Numbered from the stretch's first letter, positions 18,203 through 27,465 are shown. The stretch: 64,000 nt of DNA from an uncultured Azospirillum sp. (GCA_900542055.1 UQMA01000004.1:9295-73294), one strand, 5' to 3'. Numbers and translations: made by a program. Notes: generated from the sequence alone by a model not told the origin.

Positions 18203-19150
18203 ATGTCTGAAGAAAAAAATAATGAACCGGTTAAGGCTTTTGCCCGTGAAAATTCCAGTGATGGCCTGAGAGTGTTCGTAGCCGGCGGCGCTCGCTCAGG
18301 TAATGATGATATTTATGTTGAAGAAGCTTACCGTTTAGGCCGACAAATTGTAAAAATGAACTTAAAGCTTGATTTTGGTTTATCAAATTCAGGAATTATG
18401 GGAGCTGTAGCGCGAGGCGTTGTTGACGGATGGAACAAACAATATTGCGGTGCCGAAACCAAAAGTCCTATTAATGCGGTGACAACCGACAGCTATTTTT
18501 GTTTGTATCCGCAAGATGATAAATTGTTGCAGCAGATTGGCGAAGTTATTTTGGCTAAAACTTTGGAGGAAAGAAAACAAAAATTGCTGAAAGCCGATTT
18601 TGTGGTTTTTGCTCCGGGGGGAGTTGGAACATTAGATGAATTGGCGTATGACTGTGTTGCTATGCAGGATGGCTTTTTGGATGTAAAACCTTTTATTCTC
18701 TACAATATTGACGGCTTTTTTTATCACTTGCTGGAATATCTTAAACAAATTGCAGCAACAGCTTTTGCCGAACCTCTGCCATTTATCGTGGTAGACAATT
18801 CAAATGAACTTGAAATTGTGTTCAGGCTTTTGAAGTTACGCTATGTCGACAGTCAGGATTCTAAAATAGCATATAGCAATACGCGTCAGTTGATATATGA
18901 AATTCCGTATTTTCTGAAGAAAAAAACAGACAGCAGTATTCATGTTGAAGATTTAATTGCCGAAATGGATGAAATTCGCGCAAATGGTACGGAAGAACAA
19001 AAACATGAGCTCGACAATGAAATAGAACAGGCATATCTTGAAAAAGAAATTGAGCGTATGTATGAACGATTGGCAAAAACCGGAAGTGATACGGCGGTTG
19101 TCAGCGCCAAATTAACTAAACTGAAAAAGAGACGTTTGAAATGGAAGTAA
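18203..19150 (+). CDS. LOG-family protein (lysine decarboxylase-like fold) with helical C-terminal extension
   Basis: 315 residues. The family signature is APGGVGTLDELAYD near residue 137, the PGGxGTxxE nucleotide site. FVAGGARSGNDDIYVEEA near 25 and LDFGLSNSGIMGA near 58 match the Rossmann core. Members hydrolyse AMP or cytokinin monophosphates to free base plus ribose 5-phosphate. The last 90 residues are strongly charged helix (EEQKHELDNEIEQ...), longer than in standalone LOG proteins. It lies two bases after tgt and overlaps the exporter gene by ten, so it is in an operon. Its C-terminal extension may serve oligomerisation; this is inference. Confidence 0.8.
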   Translation: MSEEKNNEPVKAFARENSSDGLRVFVAGGARSGNDDIYVEEAYRLGRQIVKMNLKLDFGLSNSGIMGAVARGVVDGWNKQYCGAETKSPINAVTTDSYFCLYPQDDKLLQQIGEVILAKTLEERKQKLLKADFVVFAPGGVGTLDELAYDCVAMQDGFLDVKPFILYNIDGFFYHLLEYLKQIAATAFAEPLPFIVVDNSNELEIVFRLLKLRYVDSQDSKIAYSNTRQLIYEIPYFLKKKTDSSIHVEDLIAEMDEIRANGTEEQKHELDNEIEQAYLEKEIERMYERLAKTGSDTAVVSAKLTKLKKRRLKWK

Positions 19151-20925
19151 AAAAAATTCCTAATTCTGTTTGGAGTTTTTTATGGCATTATTTGTCGGCG
19201 CAGCGGATTTTGTTTTTCAGCATTGTGGCGACAATCGTTTTGAGCGAACTGCTTATGCGTGTTTCCCTTTATTTTGCTGCGCAAATTGTGGAAGCCATAT
19301 CTTCTTCTCAAGCAACAAAAGCAAATCTTGTGTTTGGTGTCTTATCGGCTTTTTGGGCGTCGCTGGCGCTGCTGCTGAAAAGTTTGGTGCAAAATGGAAC
19401 GGTTTTTGTTGAAGCTCGTTTTATGCCGAATTGTGTTGTTCGGATATCAAAAGATTTATTTGCTTATGTTCATCAGCACTCAACGGCTTTTTTTGCCGAA
19501 GAAATGGCTGGTAATATTTCTGGAAAAGTTAAAACGATTATCGACAGTATATATCCGGCTTTTTATAATTTGCTTTGGGGATTTTTTTCGCCGTTGGTTG
19601 CAATGGTGATTACTTTTTTCTTTATTTTTAAAATAAATTTTCAATTGTCTTTGTTATTGATAAGCCTGAATTTATTTTTAATCTATATTATTTACAAGCT
19701 TTCAAAAACCATGGTCCCTGTTTCGGAAAAAAGAGCAAAAACAATGTCCGAAGCTAACGGTGTGTTAGTGGACAGCATTACCAATGCCGGAATAGTCAAA
19801 AATTTCAGCCGTTACTATTTTGAGAAAAAATATTATTTTCGTTATATGCGCATTGCAGCCGAAGCGGACAGAGCTGAAACCAAAAAATTCGGTATGGTCT
19901 TTATTTGGCAAAATTTGTTACGTTCGGCTTTACAGATTTTATTTTATTTGCTGCCGATTTGGTATTGGTATATAGGCGAAATCAATGTGTCCGATTTTGT
20001 GCTTATTCAATCTCTGATAGCAATTTTAAATAATACGTTTAATATGTTATCGATGAACTTTATGCAATTTTTCAAATTATACGGCAGTTTGCGCGATGGT
20101 TTGGCGTTGTTGTCAAAACCCTGCGATGTCGTTGATTGTCCCCGCGCTCAAAAGTTAAAAGTTTCTGCCGGAGAAATTGTCTTTGATAATATTTGTTATC
20201 ATTATAAACATACCAATCCTTTGTTTGAAGATTTTAGTTTATTAATTCACTCTGGTGAAAAAGTCGGATTGGTTGGACACTCAGGATCGGGAAAATCAAC
20301 ATTGGTTCGTTTGTTGTCGCGTTATTATGATATTCAGAAAGGCACAATTTCAATAGACGGACAGAATATTGCTAAAGTGCGACAAGACAGTATTCGTCAG
20401 CAAATAGCTTTAATACCTCAGGAACCTGGGCTTTTCAACCGCAGTATTATGGATAATATTCGTTACGGAAAGCCTGATGCTTCGGATGAGGATGTTTATA
20501 AAGCGGCAAAAATGGCTCGCATTCATGATTTTATAATCGGATTGCCTAAAGGTTATGAAACAGCAGTCGGAGAGCGCGGTTTAATGCTTTCGGGCGGACA
20601 GCGGCAGCGCATAGCCATTGCGCGGGCGATTTTGAAAGATGCGCCGATTTTGATTTTGGATGAAGCGACATCGGCGTTGGACAGCGAAAGCGAAAAATAT
20701 ATTCAGGATTCATTAAAAGAACTTATGCGCGGAAAAACAGTTATAGCCATTGCGCACAGGCTTTCAACATTGAAAGAAATGGATAGAATTGTTGTTATGG
20801 ATAATGGCAAAATTGTTGAATCTGGAACTCATTCTGAACTTTTAGCCAAACAAGGAACATATTACGGCTTTTATAAAATGCAGTCTTCTGGTTTTATGGA
20901 TAGCGATTCCACAAATATTAACTAA
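19141..20925 (+). CDS. ABC exporter, fused membrane and ATPase domains
   Basis: 594 residues. The N-terminal half has six hydrophobic segments (type IV exporter fold), the C-terminal part one nucleotide-binding domain. Walker A is VGHSGSGKST near residue 378, signature LSGGQRQRIAIARA near 482, Walker B ILILDEATSALD near 502, and H-loop IAIAHRLST near 536. It acts as a homodimer (or with a partner) exporting lipid, peptide or drug from the cytoplasmic side. Substrate cannot be inferred. It overlaps the LOG gene by ten bases. It differs from the MsbA-like exporter at 32004. Confidence 0.9.
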   Translation: MEVKKIPNSVWSFLWHYLSAQRILFFSIVATIVLSELLMRVSLYFAAQIVEAISSSQATKANLVFGVLSAFWASLALLLKSLVQNGTVFVEARFMPNCVVRISKDLFAYVHQHSTAFFAEEMAGNISGKVKTIIDSIYPAFYNLLWGFFSPLVAMVITFFFIFKINFQLSLLLISLNLFLIYIIYKLSKTMVPVSEKRAKTMSEANGVLVDSITNAGIVKNFSRYYFEKKYYFRYMRIAAEADRAETKKFGMVFIWQNLLRSALQILFYLLPIWYWYIGEINVSDFVLIQSLIAILNNTFNMLSMNFMQFFKLYGSLRDGLALLSKPCDVVDCPRAQKLKVSAGEIVFDNICYHYKHTNPLFEDFSLLIHSGEKVGLVGHSGSGKSTLVRLLSRYYDIQKGTISIDGQNIAKVRQDSIRQQIALIPQEPGLFNRSIMDNIRYGKPDASDEDVYKAAKMARIHDFIIGLPKGYETAVGERGLMLSGGQRQRIAIARAILKDAPILILDEATSALDSESEKYIQDSLKELMRGKTVIAIAHRLSTLKEMDRIVVMDNGKIVESGTHSELLAKQGTYYGFYKMQSSGFMDSDSTNIN

Positions 20926-20992
20926 AAATTTAACCTGTTGCTTTTATTGTAAAATTAATTAATCGGAATAATTAAATTTTTAAGGCAATACT

Positions 20993-22225
20993 ATGTTAAA
21001 TTATATTTGGGCGTTTTTCTTTGTGGCAACCTATGTCGGGGCGCTATTTCAAAGTTTTGCTTTAGGCAATATGGATATTTGGAATAATTTGGCAGAAGAA
21101 ACGTTTAGTTCTGCAAAATCAGCTTTTCTTATTGCTCTTAATTTAACAGGAATTTTATGTTTTTGGCTGGGAATGATGAAAATTGCTGAAAAATCTGGTA
21201 TTACCGGTTATTTAGCTCGCGGCCTTTACCCTCTTTTTAATAAAATTATGCCGGGGATATCCAAAAATTCTCCGGCTTTGGGTTCAATTGTAATGAATAT
21301 TGCCGCCAATATATTGGGGTTGGATAATGCAGCTACTCCGATGGGAATTAAAGCTATGGAGCAATTGCAAGCTGATAACCGTCATAAAACCGCGGCTTCT
21401 AATGCGCAAATTTTGTTTATGGTTATCAATTCTTCCTCCGTAACATTAATTCCGATGACTATTTTAATGTACCGGAGTGAACTTGGAAGTTCAAACCCCG
21501 GAGCTGTTTTTCTGCCGATTTTGTTTGCAACTTCAATTTCAACTTTGGTTGGCTTTTTAAGCGTGGCTATCGTACAGAAAATTAATTTATTTAATCGAGT
21601 CATACTTACTTATGGCGTAATATTTATCAGTATAATTCTTTTTATGGCGGTCGGTTTTGCTTTTTTAGGCTCAGAAGTGCGCAACAGTGTGGCTTCTGAT
21701 TTAGGAAATTTTATTCTGATTTCGATTATTGCCGCATTTGTACTCTGCGGATTATTCCGTAAAGTTAATGTTTATGATGAATTTGTCAGCGGTGCCAAAG
21801 AAGGTTTTAATTTGGCTATTTCGATAATTCCTTATTTGGTTGCAATGTTGGTGGGAATTTCTCTGTTTCGTGTTTCTGGGATCTTAGATTTATTTATTCT
21901 GGGAATTGAAAAGATAATTTTATTTTTCAACATAAACGCTGATTTTGTACCCGCGCTGCCTACGGCATTGCTTAAACCTTTATCAGGAAGCGGCGCGCGT
22001 GCAATGATGATTGAAACTATGCAAACTTATGGAGCTGACAGCTTTCCGGCTTTTGTTGCTTCGGTTGTTCAAGGTTCAACCGAAACCACGTTTTATGTTC
22101 TTGCGGTTTATTTCGGGGCAATCAAAATCAGCAATACCCGCCATGCTCTGCCTTGTGCGCTTTTAGCAGATGCGGCAGGTATAATCTCAGCGATATTATT
22201 AAGTTATTGGTTTTATGTCGGCTGA
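20993..22225 (+). CDS. Fused SpmA/SpmB-type nucleoside-recognition (Gate) domain membrane protein
   Basis: 410 residues with two Gate domains. The first, SpmA-like half (about 1-190) contains LGSIVMNIAANILGLDNAAT and FMVINSSSVTLIPM. The second, SpmB-like half (about 215-410) has IIPYLVAMLVGISLFR, LLKPLSGSGARAMM and VVQGSTETTFYVLAVYFG. In sporulating Firmicutes the halves are separate spore maturation proteins. In Gram-negatives the fused form is common and its transported substrate unknown. It ends just before a bidirectional terminator shared with the thioesterase gene. Confidence 0.85.
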   Translation: MLNYIWAFFFVATYVGALFQSFALGNMDIWNNLAEETFSSAKSAFLIALNLTGILCFWLGMMKIAEKSGITGYLARGLYPLFNKIMPGISKNSPALGSIVMNIAANILGLDNAATPMGIKAMEQLQADNRHKTAASNAQILFMVINSSSVTLIPMTILMYRSELGSSNPGAVFLPILFATSISTLVGFLSVAIVQKINLFNRVILTYGVIFISIILFMAVGFAFLGSEVRNSVASDLGNFILISIIAAFVLCGLFRKVNVYDEFVSGAKEGFNLAISIIPYLVAMLVGISLFRVSGILDLFILGIEKIILFFNINADFVPALPTALLKPLSGSGARAMMIETMQTYGADSFPAFVASVVQGSTETTFYVLAVYFGAIKISNTRHALPCALLADAAGIISAILLSYWFYVG

Positions 22226-22226
22226 C

Positions 22227-22257
22227 CTAAAAATTACTTTTTCCAAGTAATTTTTAG
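22227..22257. terminator. Bidirectional terminator between the Spm and thioesterase genes
   Basis: A 13-base-pair perfect stem (CTAAAAATTACTT, loop TTTCC, AAGTAATTTTTAG) at 22227-22257. Both arms are A or T rich on the proper side for either direction. It overlaps the 3' end of the thioesterase gene. Confidence 0.7.
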
Positions 22258-22968
22258 CCGTGCAACTTCGCGTCTGTCATCTCCGGCAATCAAACTATGC
22301 AGGGAAATATTTTCATCGATTTGGGTGTCCGATTCGATATTTTCACCGTAAAGGCTTTCTTTTTTGAATGCTATTTCGATTTCTTCCGGCTGATGTGTCA
22401 AACGAAAGTCGTTGGTTACACTTTCTGTTGCCCATAAAGGATAGACAGCATTGTTAACGTGTTTGTTAACATCAATATCATCGTAACGGACTTCAAAAAT
22501 TTTCTGAACATCATTTCTTTGTAAAGATTCTATTTTCGGAAAATCAGAGTCTAAAGCCCGTTCTTCGATAGGTTGATAATCTGGCAAATTATCGCGTAAA
22601 GACACCGGACGTTTTTTGGCAAAATCAATTAAAACCCATTGGCTGGAAGCTCTGATGATTATATTTTGCTGTTCATCTCTGACTTCAAAATCTCTGATAG
22701 CGCTTATTTTTTTCTCTGCCGACGGCCATGTACAGACAGTTATTTGCTCATGCCAGGCCGGCATTCGTTCAATTTTTATGTGATAATTAGATCCTACCCA
22801 AGCCAGTCCGTGTTGCAGGCAATGTTCAATGCCTATTCCCAAAAGAGAAGCATGAGAATCGGCAACATCCTGAAATATATTCATCAAAGCCACAATCCGT
22901 AAAGTTCCATTGCGGTCGCATTCATAACTGCGAAGCTTATATTCCCGAATAAATTTGCCGATTTCCAT
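22234..22968 (-). CDS. Acyl-ACP thioesterase
   Basis: 244 residues with two hot-dog domains of the FatA/FatB family. The first opens with YECDRNGTLRIVALMNIFQDVA and contains GLAWVGSNYHIKIER. The second holds DIDVNKHVNNAVYPLWATES near residue 165, the conserved Asn/His catalytic region. It releases free fatty acids from acyl carrier protein in the cytoplasm. This family is best known from plants and from anaerobic Firmicutes and Bacteroidota; proteobacteria usually have TesA/YbgC types, so transfer is possible. It lies six bases downstream of the lytic transglycosylase gene. Confidence 0.85.
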   Translation of the reverse strand: MEIGKFIREYKLRSYECDRNGTLRIVALMNIFQDVADSHASLLGIGIEHCLQHGLAWVGSNYHIKIERMPAWHEQITVCTWPSAEKKISAIRDFEVRDEQQNIIIRASSQWVLIDFAKKRPVSLRDNLPDYQPIEERALDSDFPKIESLQRNDVQKIFEVRYDDIDVNKHVNNAVYPLWATESVTNDFRLTHQPEEIEIAFKKESLYGENIESDTQIDENISLHSLIAGDDRREVARLKITWKK

Positions 22969-22974
22969 AAAAAA

Positions 22975-23640
22975 TTAACCTCTTAAAGAAAGCTTGATTT
23001 CTCGTTCGTCTTTATCATTGTTAAACCAACGGGAAAACCATCCGCGATTGTCTTTTATGACCAAAAAATTAGAAGCATATTGAGCAATATTCTGTTCTTG
23101 TATTGCTTTTATATTATCTATAGCTGCCAACAGTTTTGTCTTATAGCGTTTGGCTTTACTTGGACGTTTTGAGTGATAATCGGTTGCTGCTTTCAACCAA
23201 TCTCCACGTGTTTCATGGCGTTTTTTCAGGTAATGTGCGGCAACTTCAACGTTTTTATTTGGATCAAAAGCTTCTTCCAAATTTGCAAATTTTTTGCCGT
23301 GAAAACGCAGATTTACCTGCATGCAGCCGACATCAATGCTTTTATATCCGCGTCGCTGCCAATCTTTAACCGCTGCGATGGCTTCAGCTTTGGTTTTATA
23401 GAAATATCCCCTTCCTTTGACATTAACAGTCCAAGGCCAAGCGGTCTTTTGTTGTAAACGCTGATTCCATCTTCCTGTTTCAACGGTAGATATAGAAGTC
23501 AGTAAATGTTTTTGAATCTGATATTCTTCTTCAGCTTTTAATGTCGCGTTAAGGCATATTAAATCTTCATCGACAATAGCAGTTTCCTGCGCTTTTGCCG
23601 GCATAGGCTGAAATAACATCAGCAATATAAGAAAAATCAT
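22975..23640 (-). CDS. Secreted lytic transglycosylase (SLT family)
   Basis: 221 residues. A signal peptide is visible (hydrophobic core ILLMLFQPM, site PAKAQ near residue 18). The lysozyme-like SLT domain follows: catalytic glutamate in STVETGRWNQ near 54, then SIDVGCMQVNLRFHGKKF near 100, and an AAHYLKKRH segment near 134. It cleaves glycan strands in the periplasm to 1,6-anhydro-MurNAc products, which the AmpG-like permease could recover. The ATG lacks a good Shine-Dalgarno and is preceded by a small hairpin (GATACTT/AAGTATC). It heads a two-gene operon with the thioesterase. Confidence 0.85.
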   Translation of the reverse strand: MIFLILLMLFQPMPAKAQETAIVDEDLICLNATLKAEEEYQIQKHLLTSISTVETGRWNQRLQQKTAWPWTVNVKGRGYFYKTKAEAIAAVKDWQRRGYKSIDVGCMQVNLRFHGKKFANLEEAFDPNKNVEVAAHYLKKRHETRGDWLKAATDYHSKRPSKAKRYKTKLLAAIDNIKAIQEQNIAQYASNFLVIKDNRGWFSRWFNNDKDEREIKLSLRG

Positions 23641-23675
23641 TAATTGTTTTGATACTTATAAAATAAAAAGTATCC

Positions 23676-23764
23676 CTCTGTTTCCCCGAACTGCCACAGT
23701 TATCCCCCGCAATCGGCGGTTTCAATCTGCTTAAGGCCATACCTGATAAAAATTCAGGGGCAGG
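23676..23764 (-). other. Candidate structured RNA or leader upstream of the lytic transglycosylase
   Basis: In the 192-base gap 23641-23832 the outer segments pair: minus-strand CCUG-CCCC-U-GAA (23764-23753) with UUC-GGGG-AAA-CAG-AGG (23690-23676), closing an irregular hairpin. Inside are smaller stems: CCUGA/UCAGG, CCGC/GCGG and AACUG/CAGUU. A U-rich run (ACUUUUUAUUUU) follows on the minus strand. This G+C-rich island differs from the AT-rich surroundings. It could be a 5' leader with regulatory function or an independent 6S-like RNA. I do not recognise a known riboswitch core. Confidence 0.4.
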
Positions 23765-23832
23765 TTATTAAAATAAACTCGGCTTTCTTTACAGCCACTA
23801 AATTATTAAAAACAGAAACGCTTATAACACAA

Positions 23833-24717
23833 CTATTTTTTAAAATCCAGCAAAAAATTAGCCAAACCGGTTACACTTTGACAAATGTCTGAGCTAATAT
23901 ATTGAAAATTAGCATTTTTTTCATGAGAAGACTCGTCTTCATAAATTCCGCGGTTGATTTCCATTTGCAGGGTGTGAACATTTTTGCGCGGTTGACAGTA
24001 ATTAAAACTGATATATGCTCCCGAATATGGACAGTCCAAACTCACATTGTATTTTTCCCCGAGTTCCTGGTTCATATATTCAATAATTTCCGATGGACAA
24101 CTTTGTTCAAACAGTGTTCCTAAGCAAAATTCTATTTGTCGGTTGTCTTGCATAATGTTGCATATTTTAGAAGGCATGGAATGACAATCTAATACTAAGC
24201 AAAATCCAAAGTTCTTGACAGTATGGTCAACCATTTTTTGTAAAGCGCGGTGATACACATTATAAACATTTTTAATTCTAGCCTGCGCTTCATTATAGTT
24301 TAATAAACCATTATATATATTTTTACGCTCGGAAGTAATGCGGTGCAGCAGTCCTAAACCGACGCGGCAGCGTTTGTTTCCGACGACTACATCGCTTTCG
24401 GGGTAATTATAAAACATAGACGGATCAATTTCGATGGCGTCGCGGTTGACATCTATGAAAGCACGGCCGATATTCAGCGAAACCATGGGAATGCCGCAGT
24501 TAGAGGCATCCATCAGCAATTCATCAACAAAAGGATCTTCGTTAGAGCGGAGTTCGTTCACACTTACGCAGACGTTATCAATAAATTCTTTCGGGAAAGA
24601 CTGTCCGCTGTGCGGAACTGACAAGACCAACGGATAGCGTTGGTTTTTGGTGTTATATTCGCTTATGATATCTAACTTGGAATAGTCTATTTGAAAGTCC
24701 AAATGTTTTTCGCTCAT
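23833..24717 (-). CDS. N-formylglutamate amidohydrolase family protein
   Basis: 294 residues from the ATG at 24717, chosen because AAGGAAAAGAT precedes it. Family motifs are VLSVPHSGQSFP near residue 27, DPFVDELLMDA, RAFIDVNRDA near 78, LVLDCHSMPS near 159 (metal site), and TLQMEINRGIYED near 245. In histidine degradation HutG releases formate from N-formylglutamate. No other hut gene is nearby, and family members also act on other N-formyl or peptide substrates, so the true substrate is open. It is monocistronic on the minus strand. Confidence 0.85.
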   Translation of the reverse strand: MSEKHLDFQIDYSKLDIISEYNTKNQRYPLVLSVPHSGQSFPKEFIDNVCVSVNELRSNEDPFVDELLMDASNCGIPMVSLNIGRAFIDVNRDAIEIDPSMFYNYPESDVVVGNKRCRVGLGLLHRITSERKNIYNGLLNYNEAQARIKNVYNVYHRALQKMVDHTVKNFGFCLVLDCHSMPSKICNIMQDNRQIEFCLGTLFEQSCPSEIIEYMNQELGEKYNVSLDCPYSGAYISFNYCQPRKNVHTLQMEINRGIYEDESSHEKNANFQYISSDICQSVTGLANFLLDFKK

Positions 24718-24828
24718 ATCTTTTCCTTTGTTGTGGATATAATTTATACTAATCAACAAAGATTAAATTTTTAATAACAAATTTCTTGCCAAATAAAAAC
24801 AAATACTGTAAAAGCATATACAAATATT

Positions 24829-24904
<76 letters not shown>

Positions 24905-24908
24905 ATTA

Positions 24909-24950
24909 AAAAAGCTTTCTGAATTTTGAAATTCGGAAAGCTTTTTCTTT
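24909..24950. terminator. Bidirectional terminator between tRNA-Val and the double-GNAT gene
   Basis: An 18-base-pair stem with one G-U pair (arms 24909-24926 and 24929-24946, loop TG). T-runs follow in both directions. It ends tRNA transcription and the convergent minus-strand gene. Confidence 0.88.
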
Positions 24951-24961
24951 TGTTGATAAAA

Positions 24962-26203
24962 TTAACGTCTGTTTTTATGCAGTCCGCGCCGTTTGTTGCA
25001 ATCAATCCTGCATTTTGAATATAAAACGCGTTGTTTACGAATTTGATCGTTAACGTTTTTCTTATCTAAAAACATTTCAATGCTTCCGAGTTTGTTAAGG
25101 TTTATTGAGGATTTTTGCTGCGCTTCGGTTTCGATAATTTTGCAAATTTCATCTGCTTTTTTAGGGCAATCAAAAGGCTGGGTGCGAAAACCATATTCAT
25201 ACATGGCTGAATGTTCATCCCAGTCAGCTTCAATTTGCAAACGTGGACAGTCATAATAGCGTCCGGCTTCCAAGGCAATTTGGAATAATATGTTGACAAT
25301 TTCCGTTTCATCAAAGCAATCGTTGTTGCATATTGACCAATATTCGGCGAATGTTTTATCAAGAAAATGCTCTTTTCCATAGCGTGAAAAAACAGACCAT
25401 TCGGGATAGGTGCCAAAATTACTTATAAACTTTCCGTCTTTCCAATAGAAATAGTTAAGAACAATATTGCCGAGAACAAGTTTTTTGCGTCCTCTCGCCG
25501 CCGGACGGCACAGAGTGTAAATTTCGGCTTCTGTATCGCAGTCGTTGCGATAAACCGTAACACTTTCTTTGGTGCGGCTGTGGTGGTTAAACAAAGTTGT
25601 TTTTCCAACTCTCGATTCTCCGGCAGCAATTTTAGATAAATCGAGGATTTTTTCAGAAAAAGAATTGTATTTTTCTTCTAAAATGTTTGTTGGCAAATAC
25701 ATTGGCAAACAGCCGAGTTTAAGGATTTCACGCATATTGTTTTGAGCTAAAGAATAGTCGCATTTTGCCGCATTAACTTTAAGTTGATCGCAAGGAAAAT
25801 ATCCGTTGTGATAATGGTGCAATATGCTGTTCCAGCTGGCTATAAGTTCGATTCTGTCGCAATTGAGGTCGAACATACGATCAATGAGAATTTGCGATAA
25901 AATATGTCCGATGTGATAATGGCTGTCAATGCTGCCCAATAAAGGAACATTTAAGCAGCTGCCTTCTTTATATAATAAACAATAGCCCACCACGTGTTTT
26001 TTGCGGATAACCACTTTATAGAGTTCGCATTTTGTTTCCATTTCATCATCAAACCGGCTGTTCGGGCACAAATATATACGCGCGATGGTCTTAAAACGTC
26101 CATCTTTTGAGCAGATTTTGGTTTTGCCGGCTAAATGTTTTTTTATGCATAGATTTTCAATATCAATCGGTTTGATAAGTATTTGTTTATTTTGCTTTAT
26201 CAT
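24962..26203 (-). CDS. Unknown protein, apparently two GNAT-like domains
   Basis: 413 residues, no signal peptide or membrane segment. I recognise no named family. The protein looks internally duplicated. The N-terminal half has a strand pair (KVVIRKKHVVGYCLLYKEG), then SHYHIGHILSQILIDRMF and RIELIASWNSILHHYHNGY. The C-terminal half repeats the plan with VNILFQIALEAGRYY and RLQIEADWDEHSAMYEYGF. The strand, long helix, strand, Trp, aromatic-Gly-Tyr/Phe order suits a GNAT acetyltransferase fold in which the last helix ends in the typical YxxxGF. The C-terminus is basic (KCRIDCNKRRGLHKNRR). The start is uncertain; the ATG has no strong ribosome site. Confidence 0.7.
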   Translation of the reverse strand: MIKQNKQILIKPIDIENLCIKKHLAGKTKICSKDGRFKTIARIYLCPNSRFDDEMETKCELYKVVIRKKHVVGYCLLYKEGSCLNVPLLGSIDSHYHIGHILSQILIDRMFDLNCDRIELIASWNSILHHYHNGYFPCDQLKVNAAKCDYSLAQNNMREILKLGCLPMYLPTNILEEKYNSFSEKILDLSKIAAGESRVGKTTLFNHHSRTKESVTVYRNDCDTEAEIYTLCRPAARGRKKLVLGNIVLNYFYWKDGKFISNFGTYPEWSVFSRYGKEHFLDKTFAEYWSICNNDCFDETEIVNILFQIALEAGRYYDCPRLQIEADWDEHSAMYEYGFRTQPFDCPKKADEICKIIETEAQQKSSINLNKLGSIEMFLDKKNVNDQIRKQRVLYSKCRIDCNKRRGLHKNRR

Positions 26204-26338
26204 AAAAAGTCCATGTTATTAACGATAATTATGTATAACACATTTTGAGTTATAATAAATATTTTTTTGAAAAGATATTGACTATCAAATTATTAATGTT
26301 AAAAATGCCTTAATTTTTTTAATTTAGGAGATAAAAAA

Positions 26339-26944
26339 ATGTTTTCACTGTTCAATATGCAACAGTTTATCAGTGCTTTTGTCGTTTTGTTTGCGGTAAT
26401 TGATGTTATCGGCGCTGTTCCTATTATCATCAATTTAAAACAACACGGCAAAAAAATTAATCCTGAAAAAGCTGCTGTTTTTTCACTGTTAATGTTCTTG
26501 GGCTTTTTCTTTATCGGACAATTCTTTCTTGATTTGTTCAAACTCGATTTGTCATCATTTGCTATTGCCGGTTCTTTGATTATCTTTATTATGGCTTTGG
26601 AAATGATTTTGGATATCGATATTTTTCGCGAAGGTCCCGATACTCCGAAAGATGCGACTTTTGTGCCGTTGGTATTTCCGTTGTTGGCAGGTGCCGGATC
26701 TTTGACAACTTTAATGTCAATCCGCGCTGAATATGCCGATATAAACGTTTTGTTAGCCATATTGGCAAATATTGCAGTGATTTATGTTGTGGTTAAAGCC
26801 GCTAAATGGATTGAAAACAAAGTCGGACACAGCGGTATTTATGTTTTGAAAAAATGTTTCGGTATCATTTTGCTGGCGATTTCCGTAAAGATTTTTATTA
26901 CCAATATAACTATTTTAATCGAACAAATTTCAAATGCCGCTTAA
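26339..26944 (+). CDS. MarC family inner-membrane protein
   Basis: 201 residues with six predicted membrane segments. Family features are FAVIDVIGAVPIIINL near residue 19, AVFSLLMFLGFFFIGQ, AGSLIIFIMALEMI near 78, and ATFVPLVFPLLAGAGSLTTLM near 101. MarC proteins are widespread and were wrongly linked to multiple antibiotic resistance; the function is unknown. The start is ATG with TAGGAGATAAAAAA upstream. It precedes the Bat cluster by 65 bases; linkage to it is unclear. Confidence 0.88.
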   Translation: MFSLFNMQQFISAFVVLFAVIDVIGAVPIIINLKQHGKKINPEKAAVFSLLMFLGFFFIGQFFLDLFKLDLSSFAIAGSLIIFIMALEMILDIDIFREGPDTPKDATFVPLVFPLLAGAGSLTTLMSIRAEYADINVLLAILANIAVIYVVVKAAKWIENKVGHSGIYVLKKCFGIILLAISVKIFITNITILIEQISNAA

Positions 26945-27009
26945 TTTAATCTCTTGATATTTGTCCGATTAAATCCTAAATTTAGGGTTGTCGGAAAGAG
27001 GTTAATATA

Positions 27010-27465
27010 ATGGAAAATAATTTACCAGAATTGCGTGACATTCATCTTCCGGCCGAAGGGGTATCCCTTTGGCCGTTAGCTTATGGATGGTGGCTGCTTG
27101 CTTTGCTGGTGATACTGCTGGCTGTTTTTGCAGTGATGTACAAAATATGGAAATTGAAAAGCAAAAAGCATTATGCTTTAAATATGTTGGCAAGTTTAGA
27201 TTTAAAATCTTCCGGAGCTGCGGTTGAGTTATCTGAAATTTTGCGCCGTATTTGCCTTTGCAAATATCCGCAGGCTGCTGCTTTATACGGCAGAGAATGG
27301 ATAGTTTTCCTCAATAATCATTGTCAAAGGGCCAAACTTGATGATTCGGTTTCGCAATTATTGATTAATGCTCCGTATATTAACCCTTCATCAACCGTTT
27401 ATAATTTGTCTGATGTGGAAAAATTACGTTCTTTTTGCAAAATTTGGATAGGAGAAAATTTATGA
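27010..27465 (+). CDS. DUF4381 protein of the Bat cluster
   Basis: 151 residues. It begins with LPELRDIHLPAEGVSLWPLAYGWW, the DUF4381 opening, followed by one membrane helix (LLALLVILLAVFAVMY, about 30-46), then a cytoplasmic helical domain with YALNMLASL and LYGREWIVFLN. DUF4381 genes regularly precede the VWA genes in aerotolerance (Bat) operons. It overlaps batA by four bases (ATGA). Its precise role is unknown. Confidence 0.8.
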   Translation: MENNLPELRDIHLPAEGVSLWPLAYGWWLLALLVILLAVFAVMYKIWKLKSKKHYALNMLASLDLKSSGAAVELSEILRRICLCKYPQAAALYGREWIVFLNNHCQRAKLDDSVSQLLINAPYINPSSTVYNLSDVEKLRSFCKIWIGENL

